In this document: piece by piece, positions 47,266-58,464 of the stretch
How positions within the stretch are numbered: position 1 is the stretch's first letter
Layout of the letters: each line of letters starts with the position of its first letter
Source: Ctena decussata
Lineage: Eukaryota > Mollusca > Bivalvia > Lucinida > Lucinidae
DNA: 64,000 bases
Assembly: GCA_963989385.1 (NCBI GenBank)
Contig: OZ022499.1
Location: 80,775,903-80,839,902 of the forward strand
Direction: 5' to 3'
The notes under the pieces: generated by a model
Told to the model about the DNA's origin: nothing
Database searches by the model: none
What the model saw: only the letters and a program-made list of their open reading frames with translations
Position numbers and translations under genes: made by a program

Positions 47266-48131
47266 CTGAAAAATAACCTTCATGGATTAACCGTAAATGG
47301 GACCAAAATACCTTAAAAATTCTGCAACTTGGGACACCTAATTACCATATATCCCATAATCACCTGGGGGCATTTTTAAGGAATGCTCTACCTAAGTACT
47401 TAAAATTCGCTTGTAATTTTAATGATGATGGATGAAAAATGCAAGAATGGATGCTATTATCTACTGAATTATCACATTTACTAAATGATACTACGACAGC
47501 TTTTCCAGTGGTTAGATCCGATCTGTATAAACCATTGAAGTCTTGCAAGCTAACGTCAGCTCTTTGTTTTGTACAAATTCATGTTTATGTCTGGATGGGC
47601 CAGGTTTAAAATCTGGGTATGTACCTTTTTTTCGAATTTGAATTTAGGTGAAACCAGAGCTCCAAGTAAGGCAGGAGTATCTGAAGATAATGCTAAAAGA
47701 ACTTTTTTTATTCTCAATGATAACATATACTGTGACCCATCACTAGAACCATCAGTAAGACTGTTCTAATGAGGGGGTTACAACTTATGTATTCACCAAG
47801 ATAAATGGAGAAAAAATACCCAATTATCTGTTACTCCTTCTATTTGCAGCACTGCTATTACCAACTGCTTGTCATCATAAATGTAACAATTCAAGGAAAT
47901 GAAAACGGATTAAATGAAACAGAGAAAAGTGCAGCTGACTCCTGTTATCTCAAACACCAACTTCGTTAGTTTCTTAAGTCATTCCAACTCTTTTTATCTA
48001 AAATCAATTAATGTCAACACAAGGATTTGGGATTCCTTGAGATAATATGAGTCAGTTTAAGTCATTCAACTAGTAATTTATTAAATTAATTATGTTCATT
48101 GAAACAAAACACAACTACAAACTGGAGAAAC

Positions 48132-48355
48132 CTTCAATTTCCTGTGTTTCCTCAGGTAATGGCCAAACTCTGAAGTTGGCAATTTTCATTGCCTGAACCA
48201 CATCCTCCATCTCAAATCTGCCTTGTAAACTTTGGACAAGGCCATTAATTAAGCTGTTTCGAGAGGCTGAAAAGCTTTCACCTCTCCGCTGAGGCATTTG
48301 CCATTCCTCTGAAAGGCCCAATAAGCCTTTTGCCTTTGTTAGGTATGGGCCATCC
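48132..48355 (-). CDS. hAT exon 5
   Basis: Acceptor AATTTCAG at 48356, donor G|GTTTCT at 48131. Encodes DGPYLTKAKGLLGLSEEW and LINGLVQSLQGRFEMEDVV. The donor is inferred from phase with exon 6; the local frame continues to a stop at about 48114 if unspliced. Confidence 0.75.
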
Positions 48356-48849
48356 CTGAAATTGGAACGTGGTGATGCATGCAAAGAGAATAACATTAAA
48401 GCTGGTTGCTACTGAAAATTGTTCTTATTAAACTTTTTGATGTAGCTTTCTAAAGTGGCCATGTTGGCTGTTTTTTAGGGGTAAGACAAGGTAAAAATTA
48501 AAGGTAGACAGTATAAGAGAATCCATCTTTTCATATCATATTATTTCCACAGATTGTGTTTTCTGTTTGAAAACAAGCTGCCCACTCATTCGGTTTACTG
48601 TGTGTCTTCGTAAACTTGTGTCAATTTCTGTGTGTATGTGCTTCTTTCCCTATTGGTTTTAATGGAATGTGGGATTTGATTGTATTAATTCCTGATCATT
48701 GCCTATCTTTTTATTTTGGCTATAAGTGTCCATTGTAAGTTTGAATAATTAGCATGAAAATCAGCTATCCCTGAATGCATGCAATGAGTTTGCAAAATCA
48801 GAATGAAAATCCATTTGAGCCTATTATTTAAATGTGATAGAGTACTTAC

Positions 48850-49056
48850 TTTGTCTCATACCGCCTCAGTTGACTGATCGCTTGATCTAGGGTTCCATGG
48901 ACAACTGCTGCAGAGGCATCTGTTTCTTGAAACACTTTGGATAGTTTTGTAAGCAGTGAGCACATCTGCTAGCAGATGGGTATACATGAAAATCTCTTTG
49001 CACACAAGCAGCTTAAGGATACCCTTGGCTTTGCCACTTGTAGATACTGTTACTGG
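48850..49056 (-). CDS. hAT exon 4, frameshifted
   Basis: Encodes GKAKGILKLLVCKEIFMYT, LLADVLT, then after a one-base frameshift LLTKLSKVFQETDASAAVV and LDQAISQLRRYETK. Donor GTAAGT at 48849. The acceptor (GAG|CCAGTAACA) is chosen because it keeps the phase; an earlier one is possible. Confidence 0.75.
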
Positions 49057-49178
49057 CTCGGAAGCATAATTACACAGCAGGTCTCTCATGGATGTGGGTT
49101 TGATCCTAGCTCGGCGCAGAAGTGAGAAAGCCACATTCTGCTTGCGGATGCGTCAGATGCTTTTCCCTGAGAGTTCTG

Positions 49179-49369
49179 AGGAGCCCCATTAGCTCAGTGG
49201 CGCTGGCCTACTGATCTAGAGAACCAGGGTTCGAACCCCTTGAGGCGAGAATCTTTCCTACTGTAAACTGGGGTTCATAGCACACATCCTTTCATTATCA
49301 CCCTGCCATCGTCCTGATATGTCTGAAATACTGTTGAAAAGGACGTAAAATGGCAAGTCATCCAGCCAT
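49179..49369 (+). mobile_element. tRNA-derived SINE in a hAT intron
   Basis: Head with box A TTAGCTCAGTGGCGCTGG and box B GGTTCGAACCCC; body and tail TCCTGATATGTCTGAAATAC then GTTGAAAAGGACGTAAAATG. Flanked by near-identical 12-bp duplications CTGAGAGTTCTG (49167-49178) and CTGAGAGCTCTG (49370-49381). The head does not fold into a proper tRNA. Confidence 0.88.
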
Positions 49370-49610
49370 CTGAGAGCTCTGCACAGTTTCTGATCACCTC
49401 TGCTTAAGAGTAGTCATATTTGTTATAAAGAAATAAATGTATAAGAACAATATCCCAGAACTATCCTAAATCATCCCTTTACTGCTCCTCTGAATTATTA
49501 CTGTGTGCTGTATCTGCTGTAGACAGTGTCTAGAATGTAGCGCGTACTAAGCTAACTCCAAGGTATCTGCATATTGCTGCCAGGTTTATGAGAAAAGAGA
49601 GTAAATTCAC

Positions 49611-49758
49611 CAGCTCTAAGTGCTGCTTTAGTGCAGGATAGCTCCTCATGAAGTTTTGAATAGCCCTCAAGAGGTGTCCCACCCATCTTGTTCCACCTAC
49701 ACGGGTTGGCATGAGTGGTTTTATATCAAGAGTTTTGAAAGAAGCTTCCAAGTTCTTT
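49611..49758 (-). CDS. hAT exon 3 (GGTRW motif)
   Basis: Acceptor TTTTTTCCAG at 49759 and donor CTG|GTGAAT at 49610. Encodes KNLEASFKTLDIKPLMPTRV and GGTRWVGHLLRAIQNFM. Open sequence upstream (a hydrophobic stretch) is intronic. The inverted duplication ends at the donor of this exon. Confidence 0.85.
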
Positions 49759-50075
49759 CTGGAAAAAACCACACACACAGAAATGACACTCATAATCAGC
49801 AAGTCTGAAAAAGTCCTGTAAATGACTTCAGTTCCAGGGTAAGCAACTCTGTCATTTTCAGTTTTGTCTCCCTTCTTAATAGAAGTAAACTGTTAAATGA
49901 AAGAAACAGATTATATGCAGACAATGTAATCTCTCTCTTTTTCTGAGTTTAAAACAAAGTAATAAAAAAGTGTTTTCAAATTTGCCTTAATAAGGAGTTT
50001 AAAACTAAAGATCTATAGGTAGCTAGTCAACAGTGATATGGAAATTACTGGATTTTTTTAAAATAAAATATATTA

Positions 50076-51325
50076 CTAGAAATGTTTTTCAGAGAAAAAC
50101 TGATGCCCTCCCCCCCACCAGCCCATTGCCCATCCTCTCTAATGAATAAAAAGCCTGTACAAGTAAAATATCTAGGCAAGATTGGAGAAAATCCATCCAC
50201 TGGTTCTAAAGATATCCTACATAGATGACTATGCCCTTTAAAAACGGGTCAAGGTCACCAAATACTAAACATGTCTTAAACCTGTCGCAACAATTTATTC
50301 AGTCTGATGAATATCTGTCAATTGGACCAAGATACATGTATATAATTTTAAGAGAAAAAAAATAAGCATTTTTAAGTTAGCTTTTGACCTTGAAAATGGG
50401 GTTAAGGTAATCAAAACACAGTAAACTCTTGAGATTGTCCCAAAGGTATATCTATGAAAGTAAAGTGGAAATCAAGCCAATGGCTAATGAGATATATAAA
50501 CTTCAGTAAAATTTTCACATATCTCAGTCCTCCTGTGACCTTAAAAATAAAGTCAAGGTCACCAAAATCTGATCAGCTCTTAAGCTAGTCCAAGTGATGT
50601 ATCCATGCTAGTTTGGTAAAATTCCATCTATTGGTAAATGAGATATGATGGGTACAAGAAACTGCCATCTAAGTCCTCCAGTGACCTTGAAAATGAGGTC
50701 AAGGTCACCAAAACCTAATCAGCTCTTAAGCTAATCCAAGTGATGTATCCAAGCAAAGTTGGTGTAATTCCATCCCTTGGTTCACGAGATATTGTGGTAA
50801 TACGAAATTGTCATCTCTGTCCTCCAGTGACCTTGTAAATGAGGTCAAGGTCACTAAAATCTAATCAGCTTTTAAACTCATCCCAATGATGTATCCATGC
50901 AAGTTTGGTGAAATTCCATCTATTGGTTCAAGAGATATCATGGGTACAATAAAATTGTCATCTAAGTCCTCCAGTGACCTTGAAAATGAGGTCAAGGTCA
51001 CCAAAATATAATCAGCTCTTAAACTCGTCCAAATGATGTACCCATGCAAGTTTGGTGAAATTCCATCCATTGGTTCAGGAGATATAGTGGGTACAAGAAA
51101 TTGTCATCTAAGTCTACCAGTGACCTTGAAAATGAGGTCAAGGTCACCAAAATCTAATCAGCTCTTAAACTTGTTCCAATGATGTATCCATGCAAGTTTG
51201 GTGAAATTCCATCCATTGGTTCAAGAGATATCGTGCATACAAGAATCTGTCACGCCGACGCCGACGCACCGGGATCCGCACTGAAAACAATATGTCCCCC
51301 CTCACCTTTGGTGGGGGGACATAAT
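50076..51325 (+). mobile_element. Array element AE-5 (ends GGGGGGACATA)
   Basis: Begins near TGATGCCCTCCCCCCCACC; tandem units of about 147 bp have GTGACCTTGAAAATGAGGTC at 50681, about 50827, 50974 and 51120. Then come a GCCGACGCCGACGC microsatellite and the hairpin CCCCCTCACC/GGTGGGGGG ending ACATAA. It is absent from the corresponding place in the inverted hAT copy (near 44895), so it inserted after the copies separated. Each unit carries GGTCAAGGTCA. Confidence 0.8.
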
Positions 51326-51524
51326 TAAAGTGCTTTAGAAGAAGGGGTAACAGCAGATAATTTTCCCTTAAAAACATATACTGTGACTCATCATTAGAAA
51401 CCTCTCGCCGAGATTGTTCTAATTAGAGATCACATAATACATTGTTGTTTAGAAAAAAATCTTTCTTAATCATCTCTATTAACCCTTCTTATCTGGAGCT
51501 CTGTTAAGATAAAGAATGGCAGAC

Positions 51525-51865
51525 CTATTCAAAGGACTGTTATGATAGAGGTAGTAGAGAGCCTGGAGCAAACAAATGGACACTTTGTTGTCTAACGGTA
51601 CTTTTCTGGTCGCATCCTTGAAAGCAAGTTCCAGCTTATGTGCAAAACAATGAACTGCCACCCGTGCAGGCTGTTCAGTCCTTAAAAGAGCTGCTACTCC
51701 CTTGTTCTTGCCAAGCATAACCGATGCTCCATCGCTGCCCATGCCAACCATCTTGGAAGAAATATCCTGCCATTGGAGTCCAACTTTTTCAAAGGATGAT
51801 CTGATGGCTCCTGCAATATTTTGAGCATCTCCTTTTGGAACCGTGGCACAATTTACAAATGGAAC
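51525..51865 (-). CDS. hAT exon 2 (catalytic core)
   Basis: Acceptor TTTTCTAG at 51866 and donor AG|GTCTGC at 51524. Encodes VPFVNCATVPKGDAQNIAGA, GSDGASVMLGKNKGVAALL, CFAHKLELAFKDA and YYLYHNSPLNR. The open frame runs further, to 51479, but the next exon joins in phase at the GTCTGC donor, so the extra residues are intronic. Intact in this copy. Confidence 0.88.
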
Positions 51866-52161
51866 CTAGAAAAAAATATGTTTAATGAAAATTTGCTGCA
51901 TTCATGTAATGCTAGCTTCAAGCTAAAAGGGAATACTTTAGGAGAAGCAACACTGCCATTTTCATTATGACTTCCCCTTTTCAAATTGGTGGTAGGAGAG
52001 GGAAAGGGGTATGGGGCAGGGTCTCTCCATTAAAAGAAGACCTTTTTTGAAAGAGTTTTGTCATCTAGAGAAGCAAACAGGAAGCTAAAAAGTTGTTTTC
52101 CTTCCTAGAAATGCCTGAAAAACATGGATTATATCAATTATATCATTACATCATAAGCATT

Positions 52162-55100
52162 CGGGTGAATCACAGTATTATGGCCACATGGGTTGCACTT
52201 AGAGGTGAAAAATGAACTTTTCAGAATTATTATGAAAACATGTATTTTCTAACGTTTAGTACCTCTAGTTTATATAACTACCAGGGTTTGTTCCTGGGAA
52301 GTCGATCAATATATATTTTTCAGCTTTTTGTGCCACTGGGTAAAATTGGTTACGGACACTACAAGTGATGTATAACAAACCAGAAAATTGCAATGAGCCT
52401 ATAACAACGAACAAAAAATATTTTAAACATGACGAGAAGCTTATAGTTATTGAACAAGTGACTTTTTGTTGAAATCATAAATCTTAGAATATGAACTAAA
52501 AGAAGATACATTATCATACTCATTAAGACACAAATTTGATCGCTTAACATTTGCTGTTCTTTTATAAATTTCAAATTAGAAATAAATCAAGATCTATTTA
52601 AGCAACATTCTAGAGTCCTTCTCACCAACAGAAGAGAAATATTTGTCCATACAGTTTTGAGGATATTTTTTTTTTTTTTTACAAAATATCATTGTTAACA
52701 GCCTGTTTACGGACTCTACAATACTATACTAAATATATACTTTTGTGAAATACCACCAATATATGCATTTTATTAGCATGACTCATGTGTTATTCTTGAA
52801 TTTATCACTGAGATCATTCCAGAGCAAAAAAAAAGGCATAAAATGTTTTGTTTTAAGTTCGACAGGTATTCTCAATTCATGAGTTGTCAAATATACAAAT
52901 TTTGATTAAAGCATAAAAACATCAAGCCATTAATAGCTTAATGTAGATGGTTTTAGAATAGGATTTGTTGAGTTTTTACAACATCTTGAGGGTTTTCTAT
53001 AGCTGATGCAGAGAGAAAGAAAAATCAGTTTTGTTTTCATTCGTTTAAAAGGACAGGTTACAGACCCTACAATCACTACACTTGTTAAAATAAAGGAACA
53101 TTGCAAATTCTGAAACTCAGTTTTCATTCAGAAGCTCTTAGTTACAGGAGATTCAAACAGTTATTCTCTGGAAGCACCATTTTTACCCCTAAAACCGACT
53201 TAAAAGTTGAAATGTTGCATAACAAATAGCTTTCATTATTTTCTCTGGATCTGAATATTGTGAACAAGTGAAAAAGTCAGTGCATCATTTGTCTGTATGG
53301 CCCCTTTTAGGATTTAACTTCCCTGCTTAATAACAAAATGCTATTATCTGTCATTGCTATAACCATGGCTCATAGCCAAGTGTCTGCATGCTCAAAGGCA
53401 ATTCTAGTTTAATTATGGCCCGCCCCAAGCCCCATTGTTTATTCCAATTTCACAGAATGAGCGTTATAAATTGAAGACTACTTTTGTTAGTTTAATTGAT
53501 GTCAAATATCGTTTAAAACACAATGGTGATGCAAGGCAATCTAATGTATCCATCAACAACATCACTACTGAGATTCACCCTACAAAGAATTTTATGATCT
53601 ACATGTATCTAGTAAGAAGACTCCAGGAGTCTTATCAGAAAGTATGACTCATTTGCATATGTTGACTTTTATAGATGACTGATTTGTCTTCAACATAAAG
53701 AGTATATACTCTAGTATGGAAGCAATCAAAACTACAGCATACTCAGGTGCCCGTAAATTGTATGGAGGGGCATAATGGCAATGTTTTCGATTCCTTTTTT
53801 TTTGTCATTATTAAAGAAAATTTAGCCATGACGGCTGATGCATTGAGAGGAAATGTACATGTACTACATCCGCTTTCCCGGGGATGACAAAGTCCTAGGC
53901 AAGTTTTGCCGGGATCCTACAATAAGCGACGGTTGATACGTGGCGCGAAAAGTAAAGTAACGTTAACGTCACCATGCGCGACGTTAACATTTAAGCCTAA
54001 AGAAACAGCACGCATGGCATTTTATGCACTTTAGCTCAAAAGTTAAGTCGGCGACCTACTATTTTTATTGCTTTAATGTAAAATTCTAACTTTTGGCCAT
54101 ATTGTGTTAGTTTTTAAAGAAAAAAATGTGTTTTGTTTTCTCAGAATGAAGGTTTTTATCCAAGAGAGACGTGCAAAAAAGTACGTTTTCCATAAAACGC
54201 CATTATAACGTCGTGTGGAAAACGGGGGAAAATTGATGTTTTCGAAGTCATACATCTTGAAAACGACAACGGCGACACCCCCTTTTTATTACATTTTCTA
54301 AAAGAGGAGCTAAAAATGTACAATATAGGGAAGTATGAATAAAATCATGTGTTTTGTCAATTACTCCCACCTCACCTTAAATGAAGCCACGCATTTTCGG
54401 GTTACGGACCCTACATGTTTTTCGTAGTGTCCATAACCACTTATCTTATGATAAAGAAGATGTTACTGGTATAAACAAGTAGCCCAAAGGGCAACAATTG
54501 CTCACCTGAGAGACATTGTAAACCTATAGGGATATTTAAGATGCTCAAGGGCAGCTAACTCCACAGTCAGTGGTCCAATCAGGCTGAAAATTAAACTCAT
54601 CCAAAACATTATGTATGCCCTCATTTAATATATGCAAGTTTAAAAAGTATCCGATCAAGAGCACAATAGACAGAGCTGTCAAGGGCAGCTAACTTCGTAG
54701 TGGTTGGCCTGATCTGGCCAAAATTTGAACTTGTTTAAGATATTATGCATTTCCTCATTATCTGCAAGTTTGAAAAGGATCGGATCAGTAGAAACCAAGA
54801 AAAAGTGGCGGCATTGATTTTTTGGATGCTCAGGACAGGTACTATATAGTCTGTGGTGGGATCTAGCCGAAATAAATCGGCTAACTAATCCAAGCTTTTA
54901 TGCATATCCTCATTACCTGCAAGTATGAAGAGGATCTGATGAAAAATGAAAATGTGATGACGTTGTTTTCTCCATTATAAGACTATGGGATTTTTTACAA
55001 ACGCTAAAGGGCAGCTAACTCTGTAGTCTGTGCTCGAATCCGGCCAAATTTTGAACTTATCCAAGCTCTTATGTATGTCATCATTACCTGCAAGTATGAT

Positions 55101-58073
55101 AAGGATCTAATCAAAAACCTTGATTGCAAAAAGCCATGGAGAAATGAAGGTGCTGAGCGCTGACAAAGTTTTTCACAAAATAGCCACAGTGACCTTGACC
55201 TTGGGCGCAGCACCCTGAAAGTCGAACTTGCTCGAGATATTGTCATGCCCTACATTTATATGAATTTATTTTAAAATCCGCTGAGAAATGTAGGCGCTTG
55301 AGTGCTGACAAAGTTTTTCTAAAAATAGCCACAGTGACCTTGACCTTGGGTGCAGCACCCTGAAAGTCAAACTTGCTCGAGATATTGTCATGCCCTACAT
55401 TTGTGTGAAGTTATTTTAAAATCTGCTGAGAAATGTAGGTGCTAGAGCGCTGACAAAGTTTAGCCACAGTGACCTTGACCTTGGGCGCAGCACCCTGAAA
55501 GTTGAACTTGCTCGAGATATTGTCTTGCCCTACATTTGTGTGAATTTATTTTAAAATCCGTTGAGAAATGTAGGCGCTAGAGCGCTGACCAAGTTTTTCT
55601 AAAAATAGCTACAGTGACCTTGACCTTGGGTGCAGCACCCTGAAAGTCAAACTTGCTCGAGATATTGTCATGCCCTACATTTGTGTGAAGTTATTTTAAA
55701 ATCTGCTGAGAAATGTAGGCGCTAGAGCGCTGACCAAGTTTTTCTAAAAATAGCCACAGTGACCTTGACCTTAGGTGCAGCACCCTGAAAGTCAAACTTG
55801 CTCGAGATATTGTCATGCCCTACATTTGTGTGAAGTTATTTTAAAATCTGCTGAGAAATGTAAGTGCTAGAGCGCTGACAAAGTTTTTCTAAAAATAGCC
55901 ACAGTGACCTTGACCTTGGGTGCAGCATCCTGAAAGTCGAACTTGCTCGAGATATTGTCATGCCCTACATTGTGTGAAGTTATTTTAAAATCTGTTGAGA
56001 AATGTAGGCAATAGAGCGATGACAAAGTTTTTCTAAAAATATGTGATGACGTTGTTTTCTCCATTATAACACTATGGGATTTTTTTCAAACGCTCAAGGG
56101 CAGCTAACTCCATAGTCTGTGCTCGAATCTGGCCAAATTTCGAACTCATCCAAGCTCTTATGTATGTCATCATTACCTGCAAGTATGATAAGGATCTAAG
56201 CAAAAACAGTCGAGAAAACTTGATGATGCCGTTTTCCCCATTATAACCCTATGGGATTTTTTCAAACGCTCAAGGGCAGCTAACTCTGTAGTCTGTGCTC
56301 GAATCCGGCCAAATTTCGAACTCATCCAAGCTCTTGTGTATGTCATCATTACCTGCAAGTATGATAAGGATCTAATCAAAAACAGTCAAGAAAACGTGAT
56401 GACGCCGTTTTCCCCATTATAACCCTATGGGAGCTATCTGTTGCCATGGAAACCAGAGTTCTGAGCTGATCAGCACCAAAACCTAATGCAGCCTTTTCCC
56501 CACCCCAATGATGCTTCAGATAAAATTTGATTGCGATCAGCCCACTGGTCTCTGAGATATTTATGTTTGAAAATGTTGACGAACGGACGGACCCACGGAC
56601 GGACCCACGGACGGACGACGGCTCGACTCCCATCCTATAAGCTCACCTCTGAGCCTTCGGCTCAGGTGAGCTAAAAATCCGTTGAGAAATGTAGGCAATA
56701 GAGCGATGACAAAGTTTTTCTAAAAATATGTGATGACGTTGTTTTCTCCATTATAACACTATGGGATTTTTTTCAAACGCTCAAGGGCAGCTAACTCCGT
56801 AGTCTGTGCTCGAATCCGGCCAAATTTCGAACTCATCCAAGCTCTTATGTATGTCATCATTACCTGCAAGTATGATAAGGATCTAAGCAATAACAGTTGA
56901 GAAAAGGTGATGACGCCATTTTCCCCATTATAACCCTATGGGATTTTTTTCAAACGCTCAAGGGCAGCTAACTCCGTAGTCTGTGCTCGAATCCGACCAA
57001 ATTTCGAACTCATCCAAGCTCTTGTGTATGTCATCATTACCTGCAAGTATGATAAGGATCTAATCAAAAACAGTCGAGAAAACGTGATGACGCCGTTTTC
57101 CCCATTATAACCCTATGGGGGCTATCTGTTGCCATGGAAACCAGAGTTCTGAGCTGATCGGCACCAAAACCTAATGCAGCCTTTCCTCCACCCAAATGAT
57201 GCTTCAGATAAAATTTGATTGCGATCGGCCCACTGGTCTCTGAGATATTTATGTTTGAAAGTGTTGACGCACCCACGCACCCACGGACGGACGGACGACG
57301 GCTCGACTCCCATCCTATAAGCTCACCTCTGAGCCTTCGGCTCAGGTGAGCTAAAAATGTAATTAAAATTGTTGTTGTTCTTAACTTTTTGAATGCAACT
57401 ACAGATGAGAAAGTTCATTTCACTGCAAAAAACACTTTTAAAAGCGAAAATAAATTGCCTGGTTACGGACACTACCAGATTTTTCGGTAGGCATTTTTTT
57501 GACTTCACTGTGCTGTCATTTCTAAGGTCGATCAGAATTGTCAGAAATCCTTACTTCTACAAACTGGACAATCTCATGGCCACTTCGTAGAAGGAAATGG
57601 CCACTTCGTAGAATTGATTAAGATCTATGATTTTTATGAGTATAAAAAGAGCCTATGTTGTGAAAACCTCAATTGTATAACGAAGTACTACTTCCACAAC
57701 TTTGGCGATATCTTGAGCAATATTTGACAACAAATCAAAATGTACATACCAAAAATTTTTTTAAAAGAATTTTTTATGTGATTTAATGCCAACATTTGAT
57801 GGTTTCTTACTGCATTGTACAGAAATACTTCATCAAAAAATAGTAATTTTTTAAGTGCAACACATAACGGTGAAAAAAGGCCACTTTTATGGTGCTTCAA
57901 GAGCTGGTAAAAATTTAAAAGTGGTGTCTGCAATTTCTTGTTTTGGCTACAGGTAGTACAATCACAGATGCACATTTCAGATACAAAGTTTTAAATTTGC
58001 AGCCATTTCTGGGTCTTGTATGCTGATATAACATGCTGCAGTTGGAAAAAGCCACAATACTGTGATTCACCCG
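52162..58073. mobile_element. Unclassified TIR element Z (right copy)
   Basis: The ends CGGGTGAATCACAGTATT and its complement with flanking ATT (52159-52161, 58074-58076). Inverted homologue of 40749-44071, enlarged by the AE-1 insertion at 54475-57357. The block 53740-54400 differs completely from its counterpart 41690-42485, while both are bounded on one side by the GTAGTGTCCGTAACC motif. Confidence 0.65.
54475..57357 (+). mobile_element. AE-1 element with two core types inside element Z
   Basis: 5' end ACAAGTAGCCCAAAGGGC and GCTCACCTG; 3' end hairpin GAGCCTTCGGCTC and GGTGAGCTAAAAA at 57357. The core has units of about 175 bp (CGCTCAAGGGCAGCTAACTC) and, at 55185-56040, six units of exactly or nearly 145 bp (ACAGTGACCTTGACCTTGG at 55187, 55332, 55467, 55612, 55757, 55902). 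A second 3' end occurs at about 56565-56677, so part of the element is duplicated or nested. The empty site in the inverted copy (41633-41640) is an A-run. Confidence 0.85.
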
Positions 58074-58464
58074 ATTGACAATATCAAAAAAGTCTGCAAA
58101 TTTGAAAAATGCAAAAGAAATTAAGATTAAGAAATCAGTTAGTATAAAAAAAGTAAAGGAAAAGGAGAGAAAAACAATATGCTTCTTGAAAAAAATTGAT
58201 TAAAAAAAATATCTGATTCAACTGCTGTAAAAACAAAATCTGTGACATAAAACTTATGTTAAACAAGCTTATAGTTTCATAAATTGCTAGGTGACCATTC
58301 CTTAATCTGAAAATTTGTAAATGGTCCTGATGTTGTTTTTTTTTGTTTGTTTTTTCTTAGCTGAAAAGGTAATGTCTCTGTCATTTGCTTTAGAGACTGA
58401 AAAAAGTATAAGTGTAAAACTGGAATCTTTTTTTTTTTTTATTCTGTTCAACAAGTCAACTTAC

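Noticed and set aside
49181..49252. tRNA gene with boxes A and B
   Set aside because: The anticodon arm and acceptor stem do not pair properly, and a SINE body, tail and 12-bp TSDs follow.
49759..49802. Hydrophobic start LLIMSVISVCVVFS of the exon 3 open frame
   Set aside because: A polypyrimidine tract and TTTTTTCCAG acceptor end exactly before KNLEASF; the stretch is intron.
51479..51524. C-terminal extension of hAT exon 2 (SAILYLNRAPDKKG)
   Set aside because: Exon 3 joins in phase at the GTCTGC donor, giving NSPLNR-KNLEASF as expected for the family; the extension is intronic.
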